DNA from: Rhodoferax sp.
GTDB taxonomy: Bacteria > Pseudomonadota > Gammaproteobacteria > Burkholderiales > Burkholderiaceae_C
DNA: 64,000 nt
Assembly: GCA_031291295.1 (NCBI GenBank)
Contig: JARLJI010000260.1
Span: 62,001 to 126,000 of the forward strand
Direction of reading: 5' to 3'
Both the position numbers and the translations under genes were made by a program. Positions 55,017-63,277 of the stretch are shown piece by piece. Every line of letters starts with the position of its first letter. Position 1 is the stretch's first letter. The notes under the pieces are model-generated. The model was given only the letters and a program-made list of their open reading frames with translations. It was not told the origin of the DNA and ran no database searches.

Positions 55017-56179
55017 TATTTGTTCTCCTTGGCATATTGCACCGCCGCGCGCCCCACGCGTTCGCGGGCGACGATCAGCTTCATGATTTGCGCCGTGCCG
55101 TCTCCGATTTCCAGGCCCATCACATCGCGCAAGCGCTGCTGGTGCGGCAGGTCCATCGACCAACCGTAGTGACCAAAAGTCAGGAGACACTGATGGATCG
55201 CATCGAACGAGGTCTTCGGGGCCATCCACTTGACCATGGCGGCTTCCGCTGTGTGCGGCTGGCCTGCGTCGCGCAAGGCCAGGCCGTGGTAGCAGAGCTG
55301 GCGGCAAGCGGAAATCAGGGTCTCGAATTCGACAATCGGAAAACTCACGCCCTGGTACTGCGCCAGCGGTGCCCCAAAGGTGTGGCGCTCCTTCACGTAT
55401 TCCCAGGTTTCGTCGATCGAGGCTTGCGCGGCGGCCACGCACTGCAGCGCGATCAGGATGCGGCTGAAGTCGAAACCTTGCATCACCTGCGTGAAGCCCT
55501 TGCCCTCCTCGCCCAGCCGGTTCTCGAGCGGCACCCGCACGTCGTCGAAAAACACCGAGCCACGGCCGATGATCTTGCTGCCGACGTCGTTGAAGCGGGT
55601 GCGCTGCACGCCTCGCTGGTTCAGCTCCACCAGAAAGGCACTGATGCCACGCGCACCATCCTCGGGCTTGCCGGTGCGCGCGAACAGCACCATGGCGTCG
55701 GCCTGGTCGGCAAAGGTGATCGATGTCTTCTCACCCGAAAGGATGTACTCGTCGCCAACGCGACGCGCCTTGAGCTGCAGGTTGGCGGCATCCGAGCCGC
55801 CCCGCGGCTCGGTCAGACCCAGGGCGACGATGGCTTCGCCCGCCACGATCCGACTGTTCCAGGTGCGCGCCAACTCGGGGGACGCATTGGCATGAATGAT
55901 GGCGCCCATCAGCGAACTGAGCAACTGCATATAGCTGACGTTGAAGTCGCCATAAGCGATTTCCTCGGTAATGATACCGGCCGTGACACCACTCAAGCCC
56001 AGGCCGCCATATTCCTCGGACAAATCGACACCGATCAGACCGAGTGAACCCATTTCCTTGAACAGCGCCCGGTCAATACCCGGCTGCGACTCGCGCTTCT
56101 GGTAATCGGGCCTGAGCTTCTCTCGCGCAAAGCGGCGCGCTACGTCACGCAGCGCAATTTGATCGTTGTCGAAAATCAT
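55016..56179 (-). CDS. Acyl-CoA dehydrogenase, first gene of the long minus-strand operon
   Basis: This 387-aa enzyme has ALGLTEPRGGSDAAN and YILSGEKTSITFADQAD as its signatures, and RHTFGAPLAQYQGVSFP. The final loop reads IGDGTAQIMKLIVARE, without Glu at the common C-terminal position, so the base may be elsewhere as in isovaleryl-type enzymes. The start at 56179 follows AGGAG by 8 bases. It is divergent from the FadH-like gene. Confidence 0.91.
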   Translation of the reverse strand: MIFDNDQIALRDVARRFAREKLRPDYQKRESQPGIDRALFKEMGSLGLIGVDLSEEYGGLGLSGVTAGIITEEIAYGDFNVSYMQLLSSLMGAIIHANASPELARTWNSRIVAGEAIVALGLTEPRGGSDAANLQLKARRVGDEYILSGEKTSITFADQADAMVLFARTGKPEDGARGISAFLVELNQRGVQRTRFNDVGSKIIGRGSVFFDDVRVPLENRLGEEGKGFTQVMQGFDFSRILIALQCVAAAQASIDETWEYVKERHTFGAPLAQYQGVSFPIVEFETLISACRQLCYHGLALRDAGQPHTAEAAMVKWMAPKTSFDAIHQCLLTFGHYGWSMDLPHQQRLRDVMGLEIGDGTAQIMKLIVARERVGRAAVQYAKENK

Positions 56180-56263
56180 AGGTGTAGCTCCTGGTTGACT
56201 GTTGCCGAAACTGCTGCCGCCTGCGCCCACCGCGACAGCCAAATATGAAAATTGAGGTGAACG

Positions 56264-56296
56264 CCAATTGCAAAATTGGGCGACTCCGTGTAATAT
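56264..56296 (+). promoter_or_regulatory. Sigma70-type promoter with embedded palindrome for the FadH-like operon
   Basis: TTGCAA (56268-56273) and TAATAT (56291-56296) are 17 bases apart. The -35 box lies inside the palindrome CCAATT-GCAA-AATTGG (56264-56279), whose arms are perfect. A bound regulator would occlude the promoter. The region is shared with the divergent dehydrogenase operon. Confidence 0.55.
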
Positions 56297-56339
56297 AGCA
56301 CCAAACAGTTGTTAGTTAGATATGCTGGAGAATTTCTGA

Positions 56340-58397
56340 ATGACCAACGAGCCCACTGCGTCCTTTGCAACGCTGCTGTCTCCCCTGAAAGTCGGCGCGC
56401 ACGTCCTTCGGAACCGGACTCTGATGGGCTCCATGCACACGCGACTGGAGTTGCTGGACCGCCCCATCGACCGGCTCTCCCTGTTCTATGCCGAGCGGGC
56501 GCGCGGTGGCGTCGGCCTGATCGTCACGGGCGGCTATGCGCCCTGCCAGGATGGCCTGCTGGATGAAACTGGTCCCCTGCTCGTCACGCCGGAGCAGGCC
56601 GATGGACTCAAACCAATTCCGCAGGCGGTGCACGCCGAAGGCGGCAAGATCATTCTGCAAGTCCTGCACACCGGCCGCTACGCAAAAGTCGCCAGGCCGG
56701 TGGGAGCCTCCGACATCCCTTCCCCGATTAACCCGCGCGCGCCACGCGCCTTGAGCACGGCCGAAGTCTGGCAAACGATTGAGGACTATGTGCGCTGCGC
56801 CGAACTCGCGCAGCGCGCCGGCTTCGATGGCGTGGAGATCATGGGTTCGGAGGGCTATCTGCTCAACCAGTTCACCATCACACGCACCAACAACCGCCGC
56901 GACGAATTCGGCGGCAGCCTGGAAAATCGCCATCGCCTGCCGGTGGAGATCGTGCGGCGCACGCGCGAACGCCTGGGTCCGCAGTTTCTGCTGATGTACC
57001 GGGTTTCGGCGCTCGATCTGGTCGAAGGCGGCGCCACGGCCGATGAAATCGCCCAGCTCGCCCAGGCAGTGCAGGCCGCGGGCGCCGACATCCTCAACAC
57101 CGGCATCGGCTGGCACGAAGCGCGTATTCCGACCATTGCCTACGTGGTGCCGCGCGCCGCCTGGCGCTTCGCCGCGGCCCGCGTCAAAAAGGCGGTGACG
57201 ATTCCGGTCATCGTCTCCAACCGGATCAACACGCCCGATCTGGCCGAAGAAATCCTGGCCAGCGGTGACGCCGACATGGTGTCGATGGCGCGCCCCTTCC
57301 TGGCCGACGCCGACTTCGTACGCAAGGCGGCGCAGGGTCGCGCCGATGAGATCAACACCTGCATCGCCTGCAACCAGGCCTGTCTCGACTACATCTTCGC
57401 CGACCGGCCCGCCACCTGCCTGGTCAATCCACGCGCCGGCCGCGAGCTGGAATTTTCGCTATTGCCGCCACGGGCCGTGCCGCGCAAGGTGGCGGTGATC
57501 GGCGCCGGCGCGGCCGGGCTGGCCTGCGCACTGACCGCGGCCGAGCGCGGCCATGCGGTCACCCTGTTTGAAGCCGGGTCCAAGATCGGCGGCCAGTTGA
57601 ACCTGGCTCGGGCCGTGCCGGGCAAGCAGGAGTTCAACGAACTGTTGCGCTACTTCAAGCAGGGCGTGGCGCGACACAGCGTGATGCTGAAGCTTGACAC
57701 CAGGGCTGACGCCCAATCGCTCGCCAAAGCCCACTACGACCGCATCGTGATTGCCACCGGCGTGCGCCCGCGCCTGCCGCAGATCCCGGGTATCGGGCAC
57801 CCAACAGTGGTGAGCTATGCCGACCTGCTGTCGGGCCGGATGCAGGCAGGCCACCGGGTCGCGGTGATCGGCGCCGGGGGTATCGGTTTCGATGTGGCAA
57901 CGTTCCTGCTGCACGACGAATATGCGGCTGACGCCGCCAGCACGCCGCAGGCGATCGACCGGTTTCACTCTGAATGGGGTGTCGACACCTCGCCCTCAGC
58001 CGCTGGCGGCCTGAAACCGATGCAGCCGGTCAGCTCGCCACGCGAAGTCACCCTATTGCAGCGCAAGCCGGAAAAACCCGGACGCAGCCTAGGCATGACC
58101 ACCGGCTGGGCGCTCAAGGCCGAGCTGGCGCGGCGCGGCCTGCGCACGCTCTCTGGTTGTAGCTACGAGCGCATCGACGACGCCGGCCTGCACCTGAGCG
58201 TCAACGGCGTGCCGCAAACGCTGGTCGTGGACACCATCGTCCTGTGCGCCGGCCAGGACAGCGAGAACGCATTGCTTGCCGAACTGCGCGCGCTCGGCCT
58301 CACGCCCGATGTGATCGGCGGCGCCGAATTGGCGGCCGAACTCGACGCCTTGCGCGCCATTGACCAGGGCACGCGCCTCGGTCTGGCGATCATCTAA
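56340..58397 (+). CDS. FadH-like 2,4-dienoyl-CoA reductase / NADH:flavin oxidoreductase
   Basis: This is a 685-aa three-part enzyme. An Old Yellow Enzyme barrel (1-340) includes SMHTRLELLD and GYLLNQFTITRTNNRRDEFGGSLENR. A 4Fe-4S segment follows (about 341-360, CIACNQACLDYIF with a later Cys). FAD and NAD(P) domains have VAVIGAGAAGLACALTAAERG (about 383) and VAVIGAGGIGFDVATFL. This is the FMN-Fe/S-FAD electron path of dienoyl-CoA reductases. TGGAG precedes the ATG. It probably removes a double bond that blocks beta-oxidation of an unsaturated substrate. Confidence 0.92.
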   Translation: MTNEPTASFATLLSPLKVGAHVLRNRTLMGSMHTRLELLDRPIDRLSLFYAERARGGVGLIVTGGYAPCQDGLLDETGPLLVTPEQADGLKPIPQAVHAEGGKIILQVLHTGRYAKVARPVGASDIPSPINPRAPRALSTAEVWQTIEDYVRCAELAQRAGFDGVEIMGSEGYLLNQFTITRTNNRRDEFGGSLENRHRLPVEIVRRTRERLGPQFLLMYRVSALDLVEGGATADEIAQLAQAVQAAGADILNTGIGWHEARIPTIAYVVPRAAWRFAAARVKKAVTIPVIVSNRINTPDLAEEILASGDADMVSMARPFLADADFVRKAAQGRADEINTCIACNQACLDYIFADRPATCLVNPRAGRELEFSLLPPRAVPRKVAVIGAGAAGLACALTAAERGHAVTLFEAGSKIGGQLNLARAVPGKQEFNELLRYFKQGVARHSVMLKLDTRADAQSLAKAHYDRIVIATGVRPRLPQIPGIGHPTVVSYADLLSGRMQAGHRVAVIGAGGIGFDVATFLLHDEYAADAASTPQAIDRFHSEWGVDTSPSAAGGLKPMQPVSSPREVTLLQRKPEKPGRSLGMTTGWALKAELARRGLRTLSGCSYERIDDAGLHLSVNGVPQTLVVDTIVLCAGQDSENALLAELRALGLTPDVIGGAELAAELDALRAIDQGTRLGLAII

Positions 58398-58401
58398 ACC
58401 C

Positions 58402-58417
58402 ACTTCAATGTTGAAGT
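58402..58417. repeat. Palindrome after the FadH-like gene
   Basis: ACTTCAA and TTGAAGT are separated by TG. It lies in the 66-base gap before the crotonase gene and has no T-run, so a protein-binding site is more likely than a terminator. Confidence 0.4.
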
Positions 58418-58463
58418 ACAGCGACATCGAGCTCTCACGCAGGGCTCAAAACAGGGGCAACTG

Positions 58464-59258
58464 ATGAAAGAACAAACAGCCGACAACGTACGTTGGAGTG
58501 TGGCCGGGGACATTGGCCGGATCGTGCTCGACCGCAGCGACGGCCCTCACACGATCTCACTCGCGTCCACTGCAGCTCTGGCCCGCGCAGTTGCCGAGAT
58601 TGCCGCAGCAAAGCCGCGGGTCGTATTACTGACCGGCAGCGGAACGATATTCTGCGCCGGCGGGGATATCGCCGAGATGCGCCAACACGCTGGAACGCTC
58701 GACGTCTATATTGACGAGCTCGTGGGCATCGCGCACCCGGCGCTACTGCGACTGTCTGAACTGCCGGTGCCGGTGGTGACGGCCATCAACGGCCCAGTCG
58801 GCGGTGGTGGCATCGGCTGGGCACTTTGCGGCGACTTCGCTCTGGCGGCAGCATCAATGAAGCTACGCACAGGGTACGCAGCCATCGGCTTGTCCCCTGA
58901 CATGGGCGCATCCCACTTCATCACCCGACGCATCGGCTCGCTGCGCGCGCGCCAGCTTCTCATGCTCAGTGACCCCGTCGACGCTCGCCAATGTCTCGAC
59001 TTCGGCTTGGTGGACGAAGTCGTGCCTGACGCCGAGTTGGGCGCCCGCGCCCAAGCCCTGTGCGAACGGCTGGCCCGTGCGCCCACCGCCTCGATGGCTG
59101 GCATCAAGCAACTGTGCGAAGGCGCCGCGCGACGCAACCTGCACGAGCAAATGGCGCTCGAGAAGTCTCTGATTGAAGCTCGCGCCCGAAGTAGCGATGC
59201 AAGTGAAGGCGTGCAGGCCTTTCTGGAAAAGCGCGCCCCACGTTTCAGCGGGCGTTGA
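58464..59258 (+). CDS. Enoyl-CoA hydratase/isomerase (PaaG-like crotonase)
   Basis: This 264-aa enzyme has IFCAGGDIAEMRQHAG and GPVGGGGIGWALCGDFALA as its oxyanion elements, and GYAAIGLSPDMGASHFITRRIG in the catalytic region. The IGLSPDMG form, with Asp, is that of PaaG-like isomerases rather than classical hydratases with two Glu. Tail FLEKRAPRFSGR is normal. It follows the FadH-like gene and precedes three acyl-CoA dehydrogenase genes. Confidence 0.9.
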   Translation: MKEQTADNVRWSVAGDIGRIVLDRSDGPHTISLASTAALARAVAEIAAAKPRVVLLTGSGTIFCAGGDIAEMRQHAGTLDVYIDELVGIAHPALLRLSELPVPVVTAINGPVGGGGIGWALCGDFALAAASMKLRTGYAAIGLSPDMGASHFITRRIGSLRARQLLMLSDPVDARQCLDFGLVDEVVPDAELGARAQALCERLARAPTASMAGIKQLCEGAARRNLHEQMALEKSLIEARARSSDASEGVQAFLEKRAPRFSGR

Positions 59259-59278
59259 ACAGCGTTCCGTTCTCATCC

Positions 59279-60445
59279 ATGAATTTCACCCCCAACCCAG
59301 AACACGAAACCATTCGCGAAGCCATCGGCAAAATCTGCGCCCGCTTCGACGACAGCTACTGGCTCGAACGTGACCGGGTGGGTGGCTTTCCGCATGAACT
59401 GCACCGCGCCCTGGCCGACGGCGGCTGGCTCGGCGTTTGCCTGCCACAGGAATATGGCGGCGGCGGACTGGGCATCAGTGAAGCAACCGTGATGATGCAG
59501 GCCATTTCACAGTCGGGTGCCGGGCTGTCTGGTGCATCGGCCGTGCACATGAACATTTTCGGTCTGCAGCCGGTGGCCGTGTTCGGCAACGAGGAGCAGA
59601 AACGCCGCATGCTGCCGCCACTGATCGAGGGCCGCGAGAAGGCCTGCTTCGCCGTCACCGAGCCCAACACCGGTCTGAACACCACCCGCTTGAAAACCCG
59701 CGCCGAGCGGGTGGGTGATCACTATGTGCTGTCCGGCCAGAAGGTCTGGATATCGACCGCCCAGGTGGCCGAGAAAATGCTGATCCTGGCGCGCACCACG
59801 CCGATCGAGGACTGCAAGAAGCCGACCTTCGGCCTGAGCCTGTTCTACACCGCCCTCGACCGCCGTTTTGTGCAGGTGCGCGAAATCGAAAAAATGGGGC
59901 GCAAGGCAGTCGACTCGAACGAACTCTTCATCGACGGCCTGCAGGTGCCAGTGGAAGACCGCATCGGCGAAGAGGGCCGCGGCTTTGAATACATCCTGCA
60001 TGGTATGAACCCGGAGCGGGTACTGATCGCGGGCGAAGCCGTCGGCCTGGGCCGCGCGGCGCTGCAGGTGGCCGTCAAGTACGCCGGTGAACGCGTGGTC
60101 TTTGATCGACCCATCGGGCAGAACCAGTCGATCCAGCATCCGCTGGCGCAATCGTGGATGGAGCTGGAAGCCGCCGAGATGATGGCGATGCGCGCGGCCT
60201 GGAAATACGACAACAGCCTGCCCTGCGGCGCCGACGCCAACGCCGCCAAGTACATGGCGGCCGAGGCCGGTTTCAACGCCTGCCAGCGCGCCATGGCCAC
60301 GCTGGGTGGCTATGGCTACGCCAAGGAATACCACGTCGAACGCTACCTGCGCGAAATGATGATCCCGCGCATCGCGCCGATCAGCCCGCAACTCATCCTG
60401 TGCTTCATCGCCGAGAAGGTGCTGGGCCTGCCCAAATCCTATTGA
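59279..60445 (+). CDS. Acyl-CoA dehydrogenase
   Basis: This 388-aa enzyme has CFAVTEPNTGLNTTRLKT, where a Gly-Ser-Asp triplet is usual, and YVLSGQKVWISTAQVAEK. RVVFDRPIGQNQSIQHP and LGGYGYAKEYHVERYLRE complete the flavin and tetramer contacts. The C-terminus PRIAPISPQLILCFIAEK lacks the common Glu loop. The start at 59279 fits the family and replaces a TTG overlapping the previous stop. It may act on bulky acyl-CoAs, but the reaction is not settled. Confidence 0.9.
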   Translation: MNFTPNPEHETIREAIGKICARFDDSYWLERDRVGGFPHELHRALADGGWLGVCLPQEYGGGGLGISEATVMMQAISQSGAGLSGASAVHMNIFGLQPVAVFGNEEQKRRMLPPLIEGREKACFAVTEPNTGLNTTRLKTRAERVGDHYVLSGQKVWISTAQVAEKMLILARTTPIEDCKKPTFGLSLFYTALDRRFVQVREIEKMGRKAVDSNELFIDGLQVPVEDRIGEEGRGFEYILHGMNPERVLIAGEAVGLGRAALQVAVKYAGERVVFDRPIGQNQSIQHPLAQSWMELEAAEMMAMRAAWKYDNSLPCGADANAAKYMAAEAGFNACQRAMATLGGYGYAKEYHVERYLREMMIPRIAPISPQLILCFIAEKVLGLPKSY

Positions 60446-60537
60446 CACTCACGAACCCACGACCGATTTTCTTCCCGCTGAGGCCAGCAATGCCCTCGTC
60501 AAACCCTCGTTTAACCCATGACACCACCCACCCCATC

Positions 60538-61704
60538 ATGACCACCACCCCCGACAGCGAACGCGCTGAACAGCTGAACATGCTGCGCGCGAGCGCACTG
60601 AGTTTCGCCGCCAAAGAATCGCCACTCAACCGCGCCCGCGCCCTGCGCCGACAGACGCCGGGCTTTGAGCGCCGCTTCTGGAACGCCCTGGCCGAGCAAG
60701 GCTGGACCGGGCTGCTGGTCCCCGAAACCATGGGCGGCTACGAGCAAGGCTTCGCCGAAATGGCCGAGGTGGTCGCCGCGCTCGCCACGCAGGTCGCGCC
60801 CGAGCCGGTGGTGCCGGTGCTGGTCTTTGCGGGTCGACTGCTGGCGCACACGGGCGCCACCGAGTTATCAACGCGTCTGCTGACCGAACTCGCCGAGGGA
60901 CGCTCCCTGCCCGCCGTGGCCTGGCAGGAAGACGTCACCGGCACCAAAGACCGGACGGACCAGGCGGCAACCCGGCTAGAACGCCAGGCCGACGCCCTGC
61001 TGCTGAATGGCAGCAAGCGCCATGTGCGCCCCGGCGCCGGCGCCGACGGCTACATCGTCAGCGCCACGGGGCCGGGAGGTCTGGCCCTGGTGTGGGTGCC
61101 CGCCGATGCGGCCGGCCTCACCGTGAGCAGCCAGCCGCTGGCCGACGGCAGTTATGTCGCCCTGCTTGACTTCAACAACGTTCGCCTGCCCGCCAGCCAC
61201 CTGCTGGCCGAAGGGCCCTCGGCCGTCGCCGCCCTGACCCGCGCCTACGATGAAACCCTGGTATTGACCAGCGTCGAACTGCTGGCCCTGGTGCGCGGCA
61301 TGCTGGCCATGACGCAGGACTACCTGCGCACACGCATCCAGTTCGGCAAGCCGATCGGCACCTTCCAGTCGCTGCAGCACCGCGCCGTCGACCTGCTCAT
61401 TCAGCAGGAACTGACCGCCAGCGTGGTGGCGCAGGCGGTGGCCCTGCTTGATGACGGGGACGGCGATACCACAGCGCGTTCGGCCATGGCCAGCCGCGTC
61501 AAGTCGCGCGCGTCGGATGCCGGGCTGCAGGTGGCGCGCGAGGCGGTGCAACTGCACGGCGCCATTGGCGTCACCGACGAATACGACTTGGGCCTGTATC
61601 TGCAGCGTGCCCTGGTGTTGGCCGCCTGGCTGGGCAATGGCACCCAGCAACGCCGCCGCTACGCAGACCTCACACGCAACGCCACCGCGCAAGGACACGC
61701 ATGA
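60538..61704 (+). CDS. Acyl-CoA dehydrogenase subunit (FadE28/ChsE-like, Glu-less C-terminus)
   Basis: This 388-aa protein has a degenerate flavin-binding half: where family members have TEPxxGSD it reads AWQEDVTGTKDRTDQ. RIQFGKPIGTFQSLQHRAVDLLI and LHGAIGVTDEYDLGLYLQRA are present. The final loop GNGTQQRRR lacks the catalytic Glu. It directly precedes a complete dehydrogenase (ATGA overlap), which suggests an alpha2beta2 enzyme like the steroid side-chain ChsE pairs. A longer start at 60490 is possible. Confidence 0.87.
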   Translation: MTTTPDSERAEQLNMLRASALSFAAKESPLNRARALRRQTPGFERRFWNALAEQGWTGLLVPETMGGYEQGFAEMAEVVAALATQVAPEPVVPVLVFAGRLLAHTGATELSTRLLTELAEGRSLPAVAWQEDVTGTKDRTDQAATRLERQADALLLNGSKRHVRPGAGADGYIVSATGPGGLALVWVPADAAGLTVSSQPLADGSYVALLDFNNVRLPASHLLAEGPSAVAALTRAYDETLVLTSVELLALVRGMLAMTQDYLRTRIQFGKPIGTFQSLQHRAVDLLIQQELTASVVAQAVALLDDGDGDTTARSAMASRVKSRASDAGLQVAREAVQLHGAIGVTDEYDLGLYLQRALVLAAWLGNGTQQRRRYADLTRNATAQGHA

Positions 61705-62873
61705 ACACCTCCTCCACGTCTACCTCCACCGACTGGAATGCGCTCGACAACGCCAGCTTTCGCGCCACCCTGCGCGAATTTTTTGAAAATCATTTCCCCA
61801 GCGAATGGCGCTACCCGCAGCGGCGCCTGCGCTGGTCCGAAATCGGCCCCTGGTACCTGAAGCTTTCGGAAAAAGGCTGGGTCGCGCCGAGCTGGCCCAC
61901 GCAGTACGGCGGCATGGGACTCTCGCCCGAGAAACTCATCATCTTCATCGAAGAGCAGGAGCGCTGGGGCGTGGCGCGCGCGCCCGACATGGGCATCACC
62001 ATGGTCGGCCCGCTGCTGATCAACCACGGCAACGAGGCGCAGCGCGCCTACTACCTGCCCAAGATCATTGCCGGTGAACACATCTGGTGCCAGGGTTATT
62101 CGGAACCCAATTCGGGCTCCGACCTGGCCAGCCTGCGCACCGAAGCGGTGGTCGACGGCGACGACTTCATCGTCAACGGACAAAAGACCTGGACCACGCT
62201 GGCGCAGGACGCCACCCACATCTTCCTGCTGGTGCGTACCGACAAATCAGCCAAGAAGCAGGAGGGCATCAGCTTCCTGCTGGCCGACATGAAAACGCCG
62301 GGCATCACGGTGCGCCCCATCCGCAACATCGCGGGCAGCGAAGACTTCTGCGAGGTCTTCCTGGAAAACGTGCGCGTGCCGCGCACCAGCATCGTCGGCG
62401 AACTCAACAAGGGCTGGACCATCGCCAAGGCGCTGCTCGGCTTTGAGCGCATCTTCCTGGGCAGCCCCAAGCAAAGCCAGTACGCGCTGGCGCGCGTGCA
62501 GGAAGCGGCGCAGCGGCTCGACCTGTTCGAAGACACCGGTTTTGTCGACCGCTACACCAAACTGGCGCTGGACGTGGCCGACCTGGGCGCGCTCTATGGC
62601 CGATTCATCGAGCAGGTCAAACGCGGCGAAACGCTCGGCCCCGATGTCTCCATGCTCAAGCTGTTCGCCACCGAAACCTATTCGCGCCTGGCCGACCTGC
62701 TGGTGGACGTGGTCGGCGCCAGCGGCGCCCTGCCCGGCCCCATCGCCCTGCCCGGCGGCAAGACCGATGCACTGACCACCTTCTACAACGCGCGCCCGGC
62801 CACCATCTATGGCGGCAGCAACGAAGTGCAGCGCAACATCCTGGCCGCCAGCGTGCTGAAGTTGCCGTCATGA
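61701..62873 (+). CDS. Acyl-CoA dehydrogenase subunit (FadE29-like)
   Basis: This 390-aa enzyme has WCQGYSEPNSGSDLASLRT and FIVNGQKTWTTLAQDATH as clear FAD/substrate signatures, and the terminal loop IYGGSNEVQRNIL with a Glu. It overlaps the preceding Glu-less paralogue and the following DUF35 gene by 4 bases each. The order dehydrogenase, dehydrogenase, DUF35, aldolase mirrors the actinobacterial steroid side-chain operon. Confidence 0.92.
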   Translation: MNTSSTSTSTDWNALDNASFRATLREFFENHFPSEWRYPQRRLRWSEIGPWYLKLSEKGWVAPSWPTQYGGMGLSPEKLIIFIEEQERWGVARAPDMGITMVGPLLINHGNEAQRAYYLPKIIAGEHIWCQGYSEPNSGSDLASLRTEAVVDGDDFIVNGQKTWTTLAQDATHIFLLVRTDKSAKKQEGISFLLADMKTPGITVRPIRNIAGSEDFCEVFLENVRVPRTSIVGELNKGWTIAKALLGFERIFLGSPKQSQYALARVQEAAQRLDLFEDTGFVDRYTKLALDVADLGALYGRFIEQVKRGETLGPDVSMLKLFATETYSRLADLLVDVVGASGALPGPIALPGGKTDALTTFYNARPATIYGGSNEVQRNILAASVLKLPS

Positions 62874-63277
62874 GCGCATCAGGCTATCCGGTCTTTGACG
62901 GCCCCGGCCCGGACGCGCAGTTTGCGCAGGCGCTGGCGCAGGGTCGCTTTCAGATTCAGCATTGCAGCGCCTGCGGTCAGCATGTGTTTTACCCGCGCGC
63001 GCTGTGTACCCATTGCGGCTCGGCCCAGCTCGAATGGGTGGCGCCCAGCGGGGCCGGTAGCGTCTATTCCAGCACCACGGTGCGCCGCAAGCCGCAAGCC
63101 GGTGGCGACTACAACGTCGCGCTGGTGGACCTGGCCGAAGGGCCGCGGCTGATGTCGCGCATCGACGGCATTGCACCCGACCAGGTGCGCATCGGCATGC
63201 GCGTACAGGCGCGCGTGATCGACGATCCAGCCAAAGGCAAGCTGCTGGTCTTCATGCCCGAGGGGTCCACACCATGA
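62870..63277 (+). CDS. DUF35 OB-fold protein with zinc ribbon, aldolase partner
   Basis: This 135-aa protein has zinc-ribbon Cys pairs CSACG and CTHCG around FYPRAL, then an OB-fold with GSVYSSTTVRRKP and VALVDLAEGPRLMSRI. It is a paralogue of the protein at 31470-31871. It overlaps the dehydrogenase gene before and the aldolase gene after by 4 bases, a tight coupling that suggests a stable complex with the aldolase. Confidence 0.9.
   Translation: MSASGYPVFDGPGPDAQFAQALAQGRFQIQHCSACGQHVFYPRALCTHCGSAQLEWVAPSGAGSVYSSTTVRRKPQAGGDYNVALVDLAEGPRLMSRIDGIAPDQVRIGMRVQARVIDDPAKGKLLVFMPEGSTP

Noticed and set aside
54228-55442. Long version of the crotonase gene with a 142-residue N-terminal extension
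   Set aside because: The extension overlaps the dehydrogenase gene and is Arg/Pro-rich; the TAATG overlap and family length support the start at 55016.
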